A stretch of 64,000 nt of DNA from Paraburkholderia phenazinium (GCF_900100735.1 NZ_FNCJ01000006.1:62001-126000), one strand, 5' to 3'. Positions 40,838-49,139 are shown, counted from the stretch's first letter. The notes: generated by a model not told the origin, from the letters alone. Made by a program: numbers and translations.

Positions 40838-41130
40838 GGGCTGAAGTGGAACTGCTGCGCGATGCGAAACCCCAAACCTTTGGAGCCGCGGGCGGCTCTG
40901 GGCGCAAACCCCGCCTACGGCCCTGGTCGGCATGCCGTGGTTCTGCCGGCAGCAACAGCGCGAAGCCTGCCTTTCACCTGGGGCCTACGGCCCAGGAGGG
41001 TTCTGGCTGGTTCCGGTGTTGACGTTGCACCGGGGTCACCGCCCTTCTCCCTCCCCTGGCCCCCGGGTTGGTGACGCCCAACAAAAAGGGAGCCTCGTGG
41101 GCTCCCCTGCTGCGGGTCGTGCTTCGTGGG
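40838..41130 (-). other. GC-rich stretch with terminator
   Basis: No gene. Terminator stem GGGAGCC/GGCTCCC (41088-41106) with TTTTTG leftward follows the 85-aa gene; upstream are mini-hairpins such as GGGCCTACGGCCC. Confidence 0.6.
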
Positions 41131-41388
41131 TCAATCCGTCGACTCGCCGTCCACGGTACGACGGATCAGGTCTTCCAGGAAGGCCTCCCGGCTTTCGAAG
41201 CTCTGCAACGCGTGCGCTTCGAGCTGAGCCAGCTCCTCGGGGGTGATGTCGATCACGTCCAGCTCGCTGTCGTCGCCGTGATCGACAAGTCGCCCAATGG
41301 GCTCCCCGTCTTTCAGCAGGCGGGCAGATCCGCCGGCGAGTTCCAGCTCGGTGCCCGCGGTGATGGTGTCGATCGTGTAGGTGGTCAT
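41131..41388 (-). CDS. Small acidic protein, 85 aa
   Basis: Not recognised. Strands at the start (TYTIDTITAGTELELAGG), then acidic helices (TPEELAQLEAHALQSFESRE). AGGAGCACC precedes the ATG at 41386-41388. Last of the run 42415-41131. Confidence 0.6.
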   Translation of the reverse strand: MTTYTIDTITAGTELELAGGSARLLKDGEPIGRLVDHGDDSELDVIDITPEELAQLEAHALQSFESREAFLEDLIRRTVDGESTD

Positions 41389-41422
41389 CGTGGTGCTCCT
41401 GGGTGGTGGTGATGGTGACGCG

Positions 41423-41722
41423 TTAGCCGTGGATGTGGCAGGGGTCGCCGCGGTCGTTGCTGCAGCCTGAGCAGTTGTCCATGTCCAGCATGTCCTGGTG
41501 GTTCCGCACGCCCTGCTGCCAGGATTGGGCCAGGTTGGGCTCGTCCGCGAAGTACAGCGGGACGGGCAGATCGCCCTCGGGATCGTCCGCGCTGTCGCGG
41601 TAGCCCAGTTGTTCGGCCTCGGCCATGGCCACGCAAAAGCTGTCGTCGTCCGGGTCGGTGATCGTGGCGATCTTGGCCTGGGCAAAGGCGCAACGGACGT
41701 TGAGGTAAGGGTTGGTCGTCAT
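41423..41722 (-). CDS. Small Cys/His-ended protein, 99 aa
   Basis: Not recognised. The last 20 residues contain NCSGCSNDRGDPCHIHG, a probable metal-binding cluster. The body is helical and acidic. GAGGACC precedes the ATG. Lies between the 85-aa and 222-aa genes. Confidence 0.6.
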   Translation of the reverse strand: MTTNPYLNVRCAFAQAKIATITDPDDDSFCVAMAEAEQLGYRDSADDPEGDLPVPLYFADEPNLAQSWQQGVRNHQDMLDMDNCSGCSNDRGDPCHIHG

Positions 41723-41746
41723 AGTGGTGGTCCTCGGTGGGGCGGG

Positions 41747-42415
41747 TCAGGCTTTCAGGGGCTTGCGCACGAACAGGCCGGCGGCCGTCGCGCTGCGCGG
41801 GTAGCCCTGGACGTCCGTGTGCTCGTGCAGGGCCGTTTCGACGTCCGAGTGCAGCGAGTTGCCCGCCCAGTGCACCCCGTAGAGCACCACCGCCATCAAC
41901 GCGCCTTTGCGGAACGCCTCGGCCGTCAGACCGGCGCGTTGCTCGGGGGTCAGGCGGGTCGCGTGGCGATGGGCCAGGCGCTGCAGGACGTTGCCCACCA
42001 GGGTGTCGGAAAACTTGCGGGTGACGGTGATGCGCGCTGCGCCCAGGCGCACGCGTTGCGGGCCGTTGTCGGTCAGCCGGAAGTGCTCGACCGGGGTTGA
42101 CCCACCGAACGTGCCCGGGTGTGCCGCTTGCAGGGGCAGCAGGAGCTTGCTCACCTGCTGTTCCCGGGGGCCGTCCGTCCACTCGACGTGAAGCCGTGCG
42201 CCGTTCGCATCGCGGTGGGCCTCGACCAGGAAAACGATCGACGGAAACGCCTCCCGCAACACCGTTTGAACGAGCTGGGCCGTCTGCACCAGGGTCAAGA
42301 CGGTTTTCAGCGCCTGCGGGGTGGTCTTGCCGTGAACCCTTGCTGTCTGGGGAGCCTGGGGTGCGGGGAACGCGCGGTTTGCGTTGTTCGTGCGGGTCTG
42401 TTGCGTCGTGGCCAT
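41747..42415 (-). CDS. Protein with LPD29-like domain, 222 aa
   Basis: Residues 55-150 parallel the 230-aa protein at 27302: FPSIVFLVEAHRD, LHVEWTDGPREQQVSKLLLP, then ITVTRKFSD. The end (RSATAAGLFVRKPLKA) is basic but lacks the RKRL form. LPD29 domains occur in polyvalent proteins of mobile elements; function unknown. GGAGATCAGGC precedes the ATG at 42413-42415. Confidence 0.6.
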   Translation of the reverse strand: MATTQQTRTNNANRAFPAPQAPQTARVHGKTTPQALKTVLTLVQTAQLVQTVLREAFPSIVFLVEAHRDANGARLHVEWTDGPREQQVSKLLLPLQAAHPGTFGGSTPVEHFRLTDNGPQRVRLGAARITVTRKFSDTLVGNVLQRLAHRHATRLTPEQRAGLTAEAFRKGALMAVVLYGVHWAGNSLHSDVETALHEHTDVQGYPRSATAAGLFVRKPLKA

Positions 42416-42950
42416 GCCTGATCTCCTTCGCTGGTTGTCTTGCCATCCGTTTCGCCTGGCGCCGAAAGAGCCCGGGCGGGACCCGGACCATGGGTGAGAC
42501 CAAAGCCGCAGCCCGACCAACGGGAGGGACCGGGAGCCGGTCGAAAGCGAAGCGCGCCCATGGGCCAGAGGGGGACCGGTTGGGCTAGGCGTCCGGGTAA
42601 GGCGAAACGGAAGGCAGACCTGCGAGGGGGTGGGCCACGACGCAACGGGGGAGACCCGCACGGCGCCGCCGAGCGGCCTGCCGGGAGGTGGTGGTTGAAT
42701 CGCGTACGTGGTGCGTGCGCGATCGGTGGGCGCGTCCGCGCCTGGGCATGGCCTGGGTGTTTGATGGGCGCTTGCGCCCTCTCCGCTTTCCCGCGGTGTC
42801 GCGTTGTCCACGCCGCCCCCAGCCGATCGGCGAGCGCGTGCGACGCGCGTGGTCCGGTCGTGCGACCTGGGCAAGCCCTACGGGTCTTGCGAAGGGGTCG
42901 CTGCGCTGTGGGCGGGGGTGGGCAACGCGTGCGGCTGGAGGGGCCGGGCC
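42416..42950. other. Intergenic stretch between divergent genes
   Basis: No convincing gene. Holds the second copy of the 30-bp dispersed repeat (42505-42534) found at 32090-32119. The long overlapping frames here are Arg/Pro/Gly-rich and lack ribosome sites. Confidence 0.5.
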
Positions 42951-42993
42951 GTGCGTTGGCACGGGTTGACTTTCGGCCAGGACCTGCTTGGTT
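42951..42993 (+). promoter_or_regulatory. Palindrome abutting the promoter of the 167-aa gene
   Basis: Palindrome with one mismatch (42951-42962), 3 bp, TTGACT (42966-42971), 16 bp, TTGGTT (42988-42993). Mirror image of the arrangement at 32897-32939. Confidence 0.7.
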
Positions 42994-43040
42994 GGGGGCA
43001 ACGGCCCCAGCCCGGGGTCACTCACGGGAGGAGACCCACC

Positions 43041-43544
43041 ATGGACTGGACTTTTCGCATGTACCTCGACGCCGGCCTGCTGCTGGTCGGCTGGGCGCTG
43101 TTCATCAACCTGCTGTTCCTGCGCTTTGCCCACCCGGTGGCCAAGGTCGCCGGGCCGATCGCGCGCGTGGTCGCCCTGGTGAGCACGGGCTTTGCGCTGT
43201 TTTCGCCACCCGTGCCGGGGTCGTGGAGCGCGGTGATGATCACGGTGGTGGCCGTGTGGTGGGGCCTCTACGCGGGCGGTGTGGCGTACCGCTTCTTCAC
43301 GTTCCACAACATCGTCATGGGCCAGCCGCCCAAGGCGCTGGAAGCGATGCAGGCGCGGCTCGCCATCGAGCAGGAAATGATCGAGCTGGGCCGGTCCGAC
43401 CTGATCGACGAGGACGGGCTGAGCATCGGGAAGCTGACCCCGGACGAGATGAAGCGCTGCAAGCGGGCCGCGATCGCATCCATCCGCGCGATGCGTGCGG
43501 AATGGGCGGAGCGTTTCAAGGAAAAGGCCCGGGCGCGCACGTAA
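43041..43544 (+). CDS. Membrane protein with three TM segments, 167 aa
   Basis: Function not recognised. Hydrophobic segments near residues 8-28, 35-55 and 63-85; a cytoplasmic charged helical tail (90-167) ending KEKARART. GGGAGGAG precedes the ATG. One of few rightward genes; terminated at 43570-43589. Confidence 0.75.
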   Translation: MDWTFRMYLDAGLLLVGWALFINLLFLRFAHPVAKVAGPIARVVALVSTGFALFSPPVPGSWSAVMITVVAVWWGLYAGGVAYRFFTFHNIVMGQPPKALEAMQARLAIEQEMIELGRSDLIDEDGLSIGKLTPDEMKRCKRAAIASIRAMRAEWAERFKEKARART

Positions 43545-43569
43545 GGCCCATGGCCAGGCAGAACGAACG

Positions 43570-43589
43570 AGCGGGGCAGGTGCCCCGCT
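43570..43589 (+). terminator. Terminator of the 167-aa gene
   Basis: Perfect 8-bp stem AGCGGGGC/GCCCCGCT with AGGT loop and TTTTT. Confidence 0.85.
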
Positions 43590-43607
43590 TTTTCATGGTC
43601 GTTCGGT

Positions 43608-43931
43608 TCAGCGGTCTTGCCGGGTGTCCCACACGCGAAGGATCGCGATGCTGGTGGGGGTTGGCTCGTAGGCCGGTATGATTTCGTAATGAAGCTCATA
43701 CGAACCACCCAAACAAACATCTTTGTGCACTTCCCTCGCTGGAGGCCCCTCCCACCCTTCAAGCTCTTCCCCGATCCTGTGCCGCAGGTGGACGCCCAGC
43801 GACTTGCCTTCGGCGTTCAGCGCCTTGATGATCTCGCGGGCTTTCGTCGCCCCGTTGATCAGCTTCTCGAACTCGTGAATGGCCAGCAGGTCCGACGCAG
43901 CTTTGCTGGTGAAAATGACCGGGATGGCCAT
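43608..43931 (-). CDS. RelE/ParE-type toxin, 107 aa
   Basis: Fits the RelE/ParE fold: an N-terminal strand (IPVIFTSKAASDLL), two helices (HEFEKLINGATKAREIIKAL), a strand segment with HLRHRIGEELEGWEG, and a C-terminal IAILRVWDTRQDR, the usual hxILxVxHxR-like strand. Slightly long for the family. It overlaps the antitoxin gene by 1 bp. The pair should stabilise the plasmid by killing cells that lose it. Confidence 0.7.
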   Translation of the reverse strand: MAIPVIFTSKAASDLLAIHEFEKLINGATKAREIIKALNAEGKSLGVHLRHRIGEELEGWEGPPAREVHKDVCLGGSYELHYEIIPAYEPTPTSIAILRVWDTRQDR

Positions 43932-44206
43932 CAGTCACCCACCTTCGGCAGCGGCAGTTCGTTCTCGGTGCCCAGGCTGTCGGCCCAACGTTCCATCGCG
44001 TCCATCGAAATCAAACGGCCCGCGTCCACGTCGTCCAGCCCTTCCTGAATCATCTGGCGTTCGCGCTCGGCGCGGGCCATGTAGGCGACCACGGCTTTAC
44101 GCACCAGCCATTGTTTCGAACGGTCCAGACGTGTCGCCATCTCGTCCATGCGGTCCACCAGGGCCACCGGCAGTTGAGCCGTCACGGTTTTCAACGCTTC
44201 CGCCAT
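43931..44206 (-). CDS. RHH antitoxin, 91 aa
   Basis: Residues 5-55 fit a ribbon-helix-helix: strand KTVTAQLPVALVDRMDEMAT, turn LDRSK, helix QWLVRKAVVAYMAR. The acidic C-terminal part would cover the toxin. First gene of the pair, likely autorepressor through the inverted repeat at 44220-44256. Confidence 0.75.
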   Translation of the reverse strand: MAEALKTVTAQLPVALVDRMDEMATRLDRSKQWLVRKAVVAYMARAERERQMIQEGLDDVDAGRLISMDAMERWADSLGTENELPLPKVGD

Positions 44207-44260
44207 CGCACACCTCGCACTATTGCTGTTTTGGTGTTCCTATTATAACGCAATAGCCTT
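44207..44260 (-). promoter_or_regulatory. Operator/promoter of the toxin-antitoxin pair
   Basis: The inverted pair CTATTGC (44220-44226) and GCAATAG (44250-44256) brackets a perfect -10 TATAAT (44242-44247 on the complementary strand). The AT content differs sharply from other promoters here, and no palindrome copy is present, suggesting that the module was acquired separately. Confidence 0.6.
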
Positions 44261-44450
44261 GCTTCAGGTGGGTTTTTTTGATCCAACGAACGGCGAAAAC
44301 CCTTATGGCGCATGGGTTTAAGCGGATTATCGCACGGTGAAAACCTCCCCCTGCAAAACCTGGGGTGAGCTTTTCCGGGGGTGATGGTGAGCCTTTGCGG
44401 GAACCTGGATCAGCGGCCCTCAGGTCCTAGTTGTGCTGCCCATCGCCTTT

Positions 44451-45644
44451 TTAAGGAGCGTGTCCGCCATCATCCCCTTCAACGGTCGTACCGCGCGCGG
44501 ACGATGTTGTCGCGGTGCTTCGCTGTTCCACCAGGTCCTCGCGCCTCGCCGCCTCGTGCTGCGCCTTCAGTTCAGCGAGCTTGTCCATCGAGATGCCCGC
44601 CGACGCCGCTTTGCGTTGAAACAACTCTTTGATCCGGTCGTTGACACGACCGTCCTCCGTCATGAAGGGTCGGTCGTCGCCCATGGCGAGCGCCAGAAGT
44701 CTTCGGGTGTGCCTCGGGCCGATGCCCGTGTCCGATACCACGTCGATCGCACGCTGCCCCTGATGGTTGCGAAGGAAGGGGTCCGCGCCTTTGCTCAGCA
44801 GGATGGTTACGATGTCGATGTTGCCCCGGATCGCCGCCATGTGAAGGATGGTGTTGCCGCCCCGATCGACCAGGATCTGCTGGCCGTCCGGGTAGCCGTC
44901 GATCACCCGCTTCAACTGTTCCCTGTCGTTGGACTCGACCGCCGCCTCGATCGCGCCGATGGCGTCCAGGTCCCCGTCGCTTTCCCGAGCACCGGCCCGC
45001 CCCTCGACCCCATTCCTGTGGCGCTCAGCCATCGTGCGATGCACCCGCTCGCCCGTGTAGGTGTTGTAGACCCCCACGAACAGCCCGCCGTCCGGGTAAC
45101 GCATCATTTTCACGGTGTGCGTCTCGCCGTCGCACCCAGCCTTGTCGCACGCTTCTTCCAGAAACGCGATCGCGTTGGTCTTTCCCATGATGCGCGCCAG
45201 GTCCAGCGGAGTTTTTGGACCCTCCGGCACGTCCTCGACCAGGGATGTCCTGGTGGTCTCCTGCAGGTCCGCACCGCGCTCGATCAGCACCTTCAGTACG
45301 TCCTTGTCGCCGCCGATGACCGCGAAGTGCAGCAACGTCGGCCGGCCGATTTCTCGCCCCGCGAAGCGCCAGGCTCCCCAATCTTTGAGTTCGTTCTGGA
45401 CGGTGGCGATGTCCTTGCGCACGCACGCGAGCGCGACCCGTTTAAAACGCGCCTCCTCTGAGGCATCCTCCGCCTGCTCCGCGATCTCCGTCGTGAACCA
45501 GTCCTGCTCCGGGCTGACCGGACCGGTCGTGCCGCCCGGTTGCAATGGCGCCTCCGGGGCGGGGGACGCCTTGGGCCCGGTCTTTCCCGCCCGCCCGGCG
45601 GCCGGAGCGGGTTTTGCGTTGTGCTTGTTGGATGCTGCGCTCAT
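44451..45644 (-). CDS. Ankyrin-repeat protein sharing a domain with the 764-aa protein, 397 aa
   Basis: Ala/Pro-rich start (residues 1-45), first ankyrin block (70-165, LHFAVIGGDKDVLKVLIERGADL), then a segment CDKAGC...YPDGGLFVGVYNTYTGERVHRTM (165-205) paralogous to one in the protein at 16366, then a second block (230-320, ILHMAAIRGNIDIVTILLSKGADP). C-terminus not basic. AAGGAAG/AGG site before the ATG. Probable protein-binding or effector-like role. Confidence 0.8.
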   Translation of the reverse strand: MSAASNKHNAKPAPAAGRAGKTGPKASPAPEAPLQPGGTTGPVSPEQDWFTTEIAEQAEDASEEARFKRVALACVRKDIATVQNELKDWGAWRFAGREIGRPTLLHFAVIGGDKDVLKVLIERGADLQETTRTSLVEDVPEGPKTPLDLARIMGKTNAIAFLEEACDKAGCDGETHTVKMMRYPDGGLFVGVYNTYTGERVHRTMAERHRNGVEGRAGARESDGDLDAIGAIEAAVESNDREQLKRVIDGYPDGQQILVDRGGNTILHMAAIRGNIDIVTILLSKGADPFLRNHQGQRAIDVVSDTGIGPRHTRRLLALAMGDDRPFMTEDGRVNDRIKELFQRKAASAGISMDKLAELKAQHEAARREDLVEQRSTATTSSARGTTVEGDDGGHAP

Positions 45645-46056
45645 TCCTGGTCTTCCTTTTTTTGGTTCCGGACAACGTGCCGACCGCGCGAGGTCTCCGT
45701 GTTTTACGGCAGGTTGACGTCAAAACTGAACAGTCCCACCGCATGGTCGTGCACACGGCGCGGGAAGAGTTTAACGCCGCGCGGTGAGGAGCAGGTCCAG
45801 GAGGGCGCCGAGCATGGCGGTGACCCTTCGGGGCAAGACCCTGGGTCGCCTTCGCTCCCTGGGCGACCGCCTTCGGCCCTTGTCGGCCAGCCGTCGTTCT
45901 GCCCGCAGCCAGGGCGCGGAGCGGGTCGCCCTCGCCTCCGGCGGCTTTTGCCCGCAGGGCCCCGGTGGTGCCCACGTGCCCAGGCCGGCCCTCACTGCCT
46001 CGCCGGTCCGTGCCAGGGCACGCCCTTCCCTGCAGGTGCCCCGAACGGCCTTCGGA
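45645..46056. other. Intergenic stretch
   Basis: No gene seen. A TTGACGTCAA sequence lies at about 45714-45725 but no convincing 16-bp promoter. Hairpin-rich GC sequence from 45830 and a perfect palindrome (46010-46021, centre AG) 36 bp past the stop of the next gene. Confidence 0.5.
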
Positions 46057-46476
46057 TCAGAGGGACGCTGCCTCCTTGGCACGCTGGTACGCCCGGTGAC
46101 GGCCACGACCACGGTCGAACGCCGGCATCAAACCGGGCACCGCCCGCAGGTTCGTGAGCGGCGCCTTGGGCTTTTTCTCGTCGCCCAGGCGGCAGCGGTG
46201 GTGCGCCATCACGCCCGCTTCCCCGAGGCGCTCCACCAGGCGTTGCGCCAGCACCAGCTCATCGGGGTCCAGCACGCCCTGCTCGTAGCGCTCGCGCGTG
46301 GCGTGCGCCAGCCAGGCCAAGGCCACCGGACGCCAGTCCGCCCGGATGGTCTCCGGGTGCTCCCCGGCGGCGATCAGCGCCCGCGCGATGTCGGTCCTGG
46401 TGGGTTGCGCGGTGCGCGACGCAAGCCGCGGATCGACGGCGTGACGGCGGTCGTGCTTCGGGTTGCGGTAGGCCAT
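46057..46476 (-). CDS. Unknown basic helical protein, 139 aa
   Basis: Not recognised. Arg/His/Pro-rich N-terminus, three or four Ala-rich helices (residues 25-100), and a basic end (DRGRGRHRAYQRAKEAASL). GAGGAG precedes the ATG. Promoter at 46507-46534. It is next to the origin region but nothing ties it to replication. Confidence 0.65.
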   Translation of the reverse strand: MAYRNPKHDRRHAVDPRLASRTAQPTRTDIARALIAAGEHPETIRADWRPVALAWLAHATRERYEQGVLDPDELVLAQRLVERLGEAGVMAHHRCRLGDEKKPKAPLTNLRAVPGLMPAFDRGRGRHRAYQRAKEAASL

Positions 46477-46506
46477 CGGTCTCCTCCGGTGGGTTGGCGT
46501 TGAACC

Positions 46507-46534
46507 AACTTAACGGGGCGAAACCCTTTGGCAA
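46507..46534 (-). promoter_or_regulatory. Promoter of the 139-aa gene
   Basis: TTGCCA (46529-46534), 16 bp, TAAGTT (46507-46512). Confidence 0.55.
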
Positions 46535-47047
46535 GCGGAGGGGGCGACCTGCGTGGTCAGGTGCCCTTCGGGTGCCTACGGCCCTGAGCGATCATGGGAG
46601 TTGGCCCGGCGTCGTCACCGAAGGTGTCGCCCCGGGGAGTGCCTGGGAGCGAAGCGACCCAGAAGGGGTTGGGTTTCCCGAAGGGCAATCGGTCGTGCCC
46701 TTCTCCTCAGGATGGAGCAAGACCCATGATGTTTGCCTCGTTGGGTTCGGGTGAACCGCCCCAAAGGCGGGTTCACCCATGAACCCCCCACGGATTTTCT
46801 CTAGAGTTTTGCCCATGTACGCACAGGTGGGGTGCGCGCCCCCTGTCGGGGCGCACCCACCTGTAGCTTTAGTACTGTACGGGGTGGAAAATCGCCCGCA
46901 AAACCTTGTGGTGTATGGCTTTCACTTCCTCGGTGCGTGTACAGAACTTCGCGGTCCGGCGGGAGAGCGTGTACAGAACTTCGCGGTTTCGTCCGCCCAT
47001 CCAACGCCAACAGGATGTTGGAAATGCTGTTGTATATGACGCTGTTG
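46535..47047. other. Candidate replication origin region upstream of the rep operon
   Basis: About 510 bp without a gene. Contains hairpins at 46749-46777 (GGTGAACC/GGGTTCACC) and 46824-46863 (about 17 bp of GC-rich inverted repeat), a perfect 21-bp direct repeat (46935-46955 and 46967-46987, beginning GCGTGTACAGAACTTC) and a repeated word ATCGCCCGCAAA (46891 and 47053). Repeats plus proximity to trfA fit an iteron-type oriV, but the repeats do not look like RK2 iterons. Confidence 0.5.
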
Positions 47048-47075
47048 TTTGACATCGCCCGCAAACCTGGTTTCC
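47048..47075 (+). promoter_or_regulatory. Promoter of the rep operon
   Basis: TTGACA (47048-47053), 16 bp, TTTCCT (47070-47075). The spacer contains the word ATCGCCCGCAAA repeated upstream at 46891, a possible operator. Confidence 0.6.
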
Positions 47076-47102
47076 TGGGTAGAGACCTACCAGGAGACCG
47101 CC

Positions 47103-47564
47103 ATGCCCTACAGCACCGCCGCCCCGTCCTTCGTGCAGCCGAAGATCCCCAACGCATTGATTCAGACGTTGGACGTGATGGCGGATTCGTTCCGTCTTCC
47201 GCGCAACCGTGTTGCCCGGGTCATCGTGGGAACGACCCTGGCCGATGCCAGCGCCCGGGACGCGATCGTTGCCGAGATCGGGAAGCAGCGCGAGAACCGT
47301 CTGAACGGTAACACCTCTACCGTCATCGTCTGGATGGACCACACGACGTCGATGGTCTTCGCCGACTTGATGGCGTTCACCGGCGCCCGGGCGAGCGAGG
47401 TCGCTCGCGCGATCGTTACGTTGGGGTGCGCCCGCGGTCTTGCCCGCTTCTCCAACGCCCTGATCGCCGAATCGTTACGCAGCCAATCGGTCTCCGATCG
47501 CCAGATCGAGAAGATTCGCGTCCAGGCCGCCCGCCGCGGTTTTGACTTGATGGAGCGCGCATGA
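47103..47564 (+). CDS. Rep-operon accessory protein, possibly two RHH-like units, 153 aa
   Basis: Two similar segments: residues 10-50 (QPKIPNALIQTLDVMADSFR then NRVARVIVG) and 72-110 (TVIVWMDHTTSMVFADLMAF then ASEVARAIV). Each has strand-helix-turn-helix order as in RHH proteins, so a regulator of the operon or partner of the initiator is plausible. CAGGAG precedes the ATG; the stop overlaps the trfA start (ATGA). Confidence 0.55.
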   Translation: MPYSTAAPSFVQPKIPNALIQTLDVMADSFRLPRNRVARVIVGTTLADASARDAIVAEIGKQRENRLNGNTSTVIVWMDHTTSMVFADLMAFTGARASEVARAIVTLGCARGLARFSNALIAESLRSQSVSDRQIEKIRVQAARRGFDLMERA

Positions 47565-48778
47565 GAAACGCCCCTCCCAAATCGATGTTTCCGCGTCCCC
47601 ACGACAACGGCACGAAGCGTCGAAGCAAGCTCGGGACGAAAGCCCCGACGCGTGACAACATCACGCCCGTGGAGGACCTGCGCCTTCGTCCAATGGCGCT
47701 CCAGGCCCGGGCGACGCTGCACCCGGAACAAAGCGCCGACTGGCCCAGGGGAAACCTGGACATGGAACCCAACGCCTTTTCACGAAGCTCGATGTTTGGC
47801 TGTTCGCGCCGAAAGATCATGGTGGGCATGGGGTATCCGGAACGGATCCTTGCTGCACAAGGCGCATACGTCATCAAATACACCGGCCCGGACCTGGACC
47901 AGAACGATAGCGAAGTCTGGCAACTCGCGCTCGCCTGGTGTCGCGCGTCGGGAAAGCCAGCGGGATCCACGATCGAGTTCAACTTCAACGACTGGTGCCG
48001 CGTGCTGGAACGGTCGGAGAGCAGTGGTCCGGTCAATGACGGGATCATGCAATCGCTCAAACGCCTGGCGAGTGTCACCTTGACCTGGGATTCGCCGAAC
48101 GTGGAAGGGATCTGCCACCTCATCAACGATGCCGGCCGCGACAAAACGACCGGTAAAGGATTCGTCACGCTCAGCCGCCATGTCGCGGGGATGTTGAAGG
48201 ATGACGGCACCGAGCTTCACTTACGCCGCAAGGTGCGCCTCAAATCGAGCCTCGCGAAGTGGATGCACGACTACTATTCCACCAGCAGCACGCCCCACGC
48301 GCACAACCTTTCCACCCTGCGCGACTTGAGCGGAACCAGCCCTGATGTCGAACTGCGCATGTTCCGCGTCCGTGTCCTGAAAGCGGTCGAGGACTTGAAG
48401 CAATGTGACCCGCCCCTCTTCGCACCGGAGACCCGCGTCGAAAGGAAGCAAAACGGGGAATACGCCCTCTTCGTGGTCAAGGCGACGAACTCCCGGATCC
48501 TGCCGTTGAAGCGTACCGAGCCCGTCGTGGCGTCCCTACCGGCGCCGGCCGCAGTTGCCCCTCAGGCCGCCCACGCGGTGGTGGCCATGCCCATCGCGCC
48601 CCCGAAGCAACCCGTGCGCTCCCGTAAGGCGCCTACGTTGACCCCGGACGATTACGTGCCGGTTTGGGACCGCGATCGCGATCCGTCGGACACCCGCACG
48701 TCCGAGGAACGCAAGCGTGCTTACCTCCGGGAGCGGGACCTGGCGGACGCTGCCATCTACGCCGTCGCGGGCGCCTAG
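47561..48778 (+). CDS. trfA: Plasmid replication initiator, TrfA family
   Basis: 405 aa, close to the 382 of RK2 TrfA. TrfA proteins are winged-helix initiators that bind iterons and recruit the host helicase. Matching blocks: GNLDMEPNAFSRSSMFGCSR (residues 64-83), YVIKYTGPDLDQNDSEVWQL (about 104-123), EFNFNDWCRVLERSES, then a winged-helix region with KSSLAKWMHDYYSTSSTPHA and a FRVRVLKAVEDL helix. The last 100 residues are a Pro/Ala linker and charged tail. Its start overlaps the upstream gene, so the two are cotranslated. Confidence 0.85.
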   Translation: MRNAPPKSMFPRPHDNGTKRRSKLGTKAPTRDNITPVEDLRLRPMALQARATLHPEQSADWPRGNLDMEPNAFSRSSMFGCSRRKIMVGMGYPERILAAQGAYVIKYTGPDLDQNDSEVWQLALAWCRASGKPAGSTIEFNFNDWCRVLERSESSGPVNDGIMQSLKRLASVTLTWDSPNVEGICHLINDAGRDKTTGKGFVTLSRHVAGMLKDDGTELHLRRKVRLKSSLAKWMHDYYSTSSTPHAHNLSTLRDLSGTSPDVELRMFRVRVLKAVEDLKQCDPPLFAPETRVERKQNGEYALFVVKATNSRILPLKRTEPVVASLPAPAAVAPQAAHAVVAMPIAPPKQPVRSRKAPTLTPDDYVPVWDRDRDPSDTRTSEERKRAYLRERDLADAAIYAVAGA

Positions 48779-48827
48779 CGTCCTCGCGGGTCGGTGTCCG
48801 ATGTCGTGAACCCGCCCGTTGCTAGGA

Positions 48828-48995
48828 TCACTTGTCCAGCGCCACCGCTCCCACGTGCATCGCGGGTCGTACGACGTGCCCGGGGGCACGTTCCGCCATC
48901 GCTGCGCTCGCGACCAGACCGGCGATGGCCAGCACGCTGACGGCCAGGCCGCCGAACAGGAACGCGTGGAAGAATCGGGCGGGATGCGCGCGCAT
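48828..48995 (-). CDS. Small single-TM protein, 55 aa
   Basis: Residues 8-32 are hydrophobic (FHAFLFGGLAVSVLAIAGLV), possibly a signal anchor ending ASAAMA; the short tail contains HVVRPAMHVGAVALDK. GAGGAG precedes the ATG at 48993-48995. Convergent with trfA. Confidence 0.55.
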   Translation of the reverse strand: MRAHPARFFHAFLFGGLAVSVLAIAGLVASAAMAERAPGHVVRPAMHVGAVALDK

Positions 48996-49024
48996 GGGTG
49001 GTCTCCTCAGGTTGGTGTGGGACC

Positions 49025-49090
49025 ACCATAGCAGCTCAAACGGGCTTGTCAAAACGCCGACGGGGAGGATTACAGTCTGTGCCGTGGCAC
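49025..49090 (-). promoter_or_regulatory. Promoter of the 55-aa gene with palindrome
   Basis: TTGACA (49047-49052), 16 bp, TATGGT (49025-49030); perfect palindrome (49079-49090, centre GT) 26 bp upstream. Confidence 0.7.
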
Positions 49091-49122
49091 GGGTGACGGT
49101 GGTGCTGTGGTGCCGCCAAGAT

Positions 49123-49139
49123 GGGAGCCGACGGCTCCC
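49123..49139 (-). terminator. Possible terminator
   Basis: Stem GGGAGCC/GGCTCCC with GAC loop; about 100 bp past the stop at 49241, weak U-tract. Confidence 0.4.

Noticed and set aside
42951..42993. GGCACG halves of the palindrome look like the -24 element of sigma-54 promoters (TGGCACG-N4-TTGC).
   Set aside because: The needed TTGC at the right distance is missing at nearly all copies, both strands carry the element symmetrically, and normal TTGAC/TA boxes follow.
46935..46987. CRISPR-like repeat.
   Set aside because: Only two copies with an 11-bp gap; no array, no cas genes. An origin or operator role fits better.
47103..47564. Second replication initiator.
   Set aside because: Too short and lacks TrfA blocks; two strand-helix-turn-helix units fit a regulator better.
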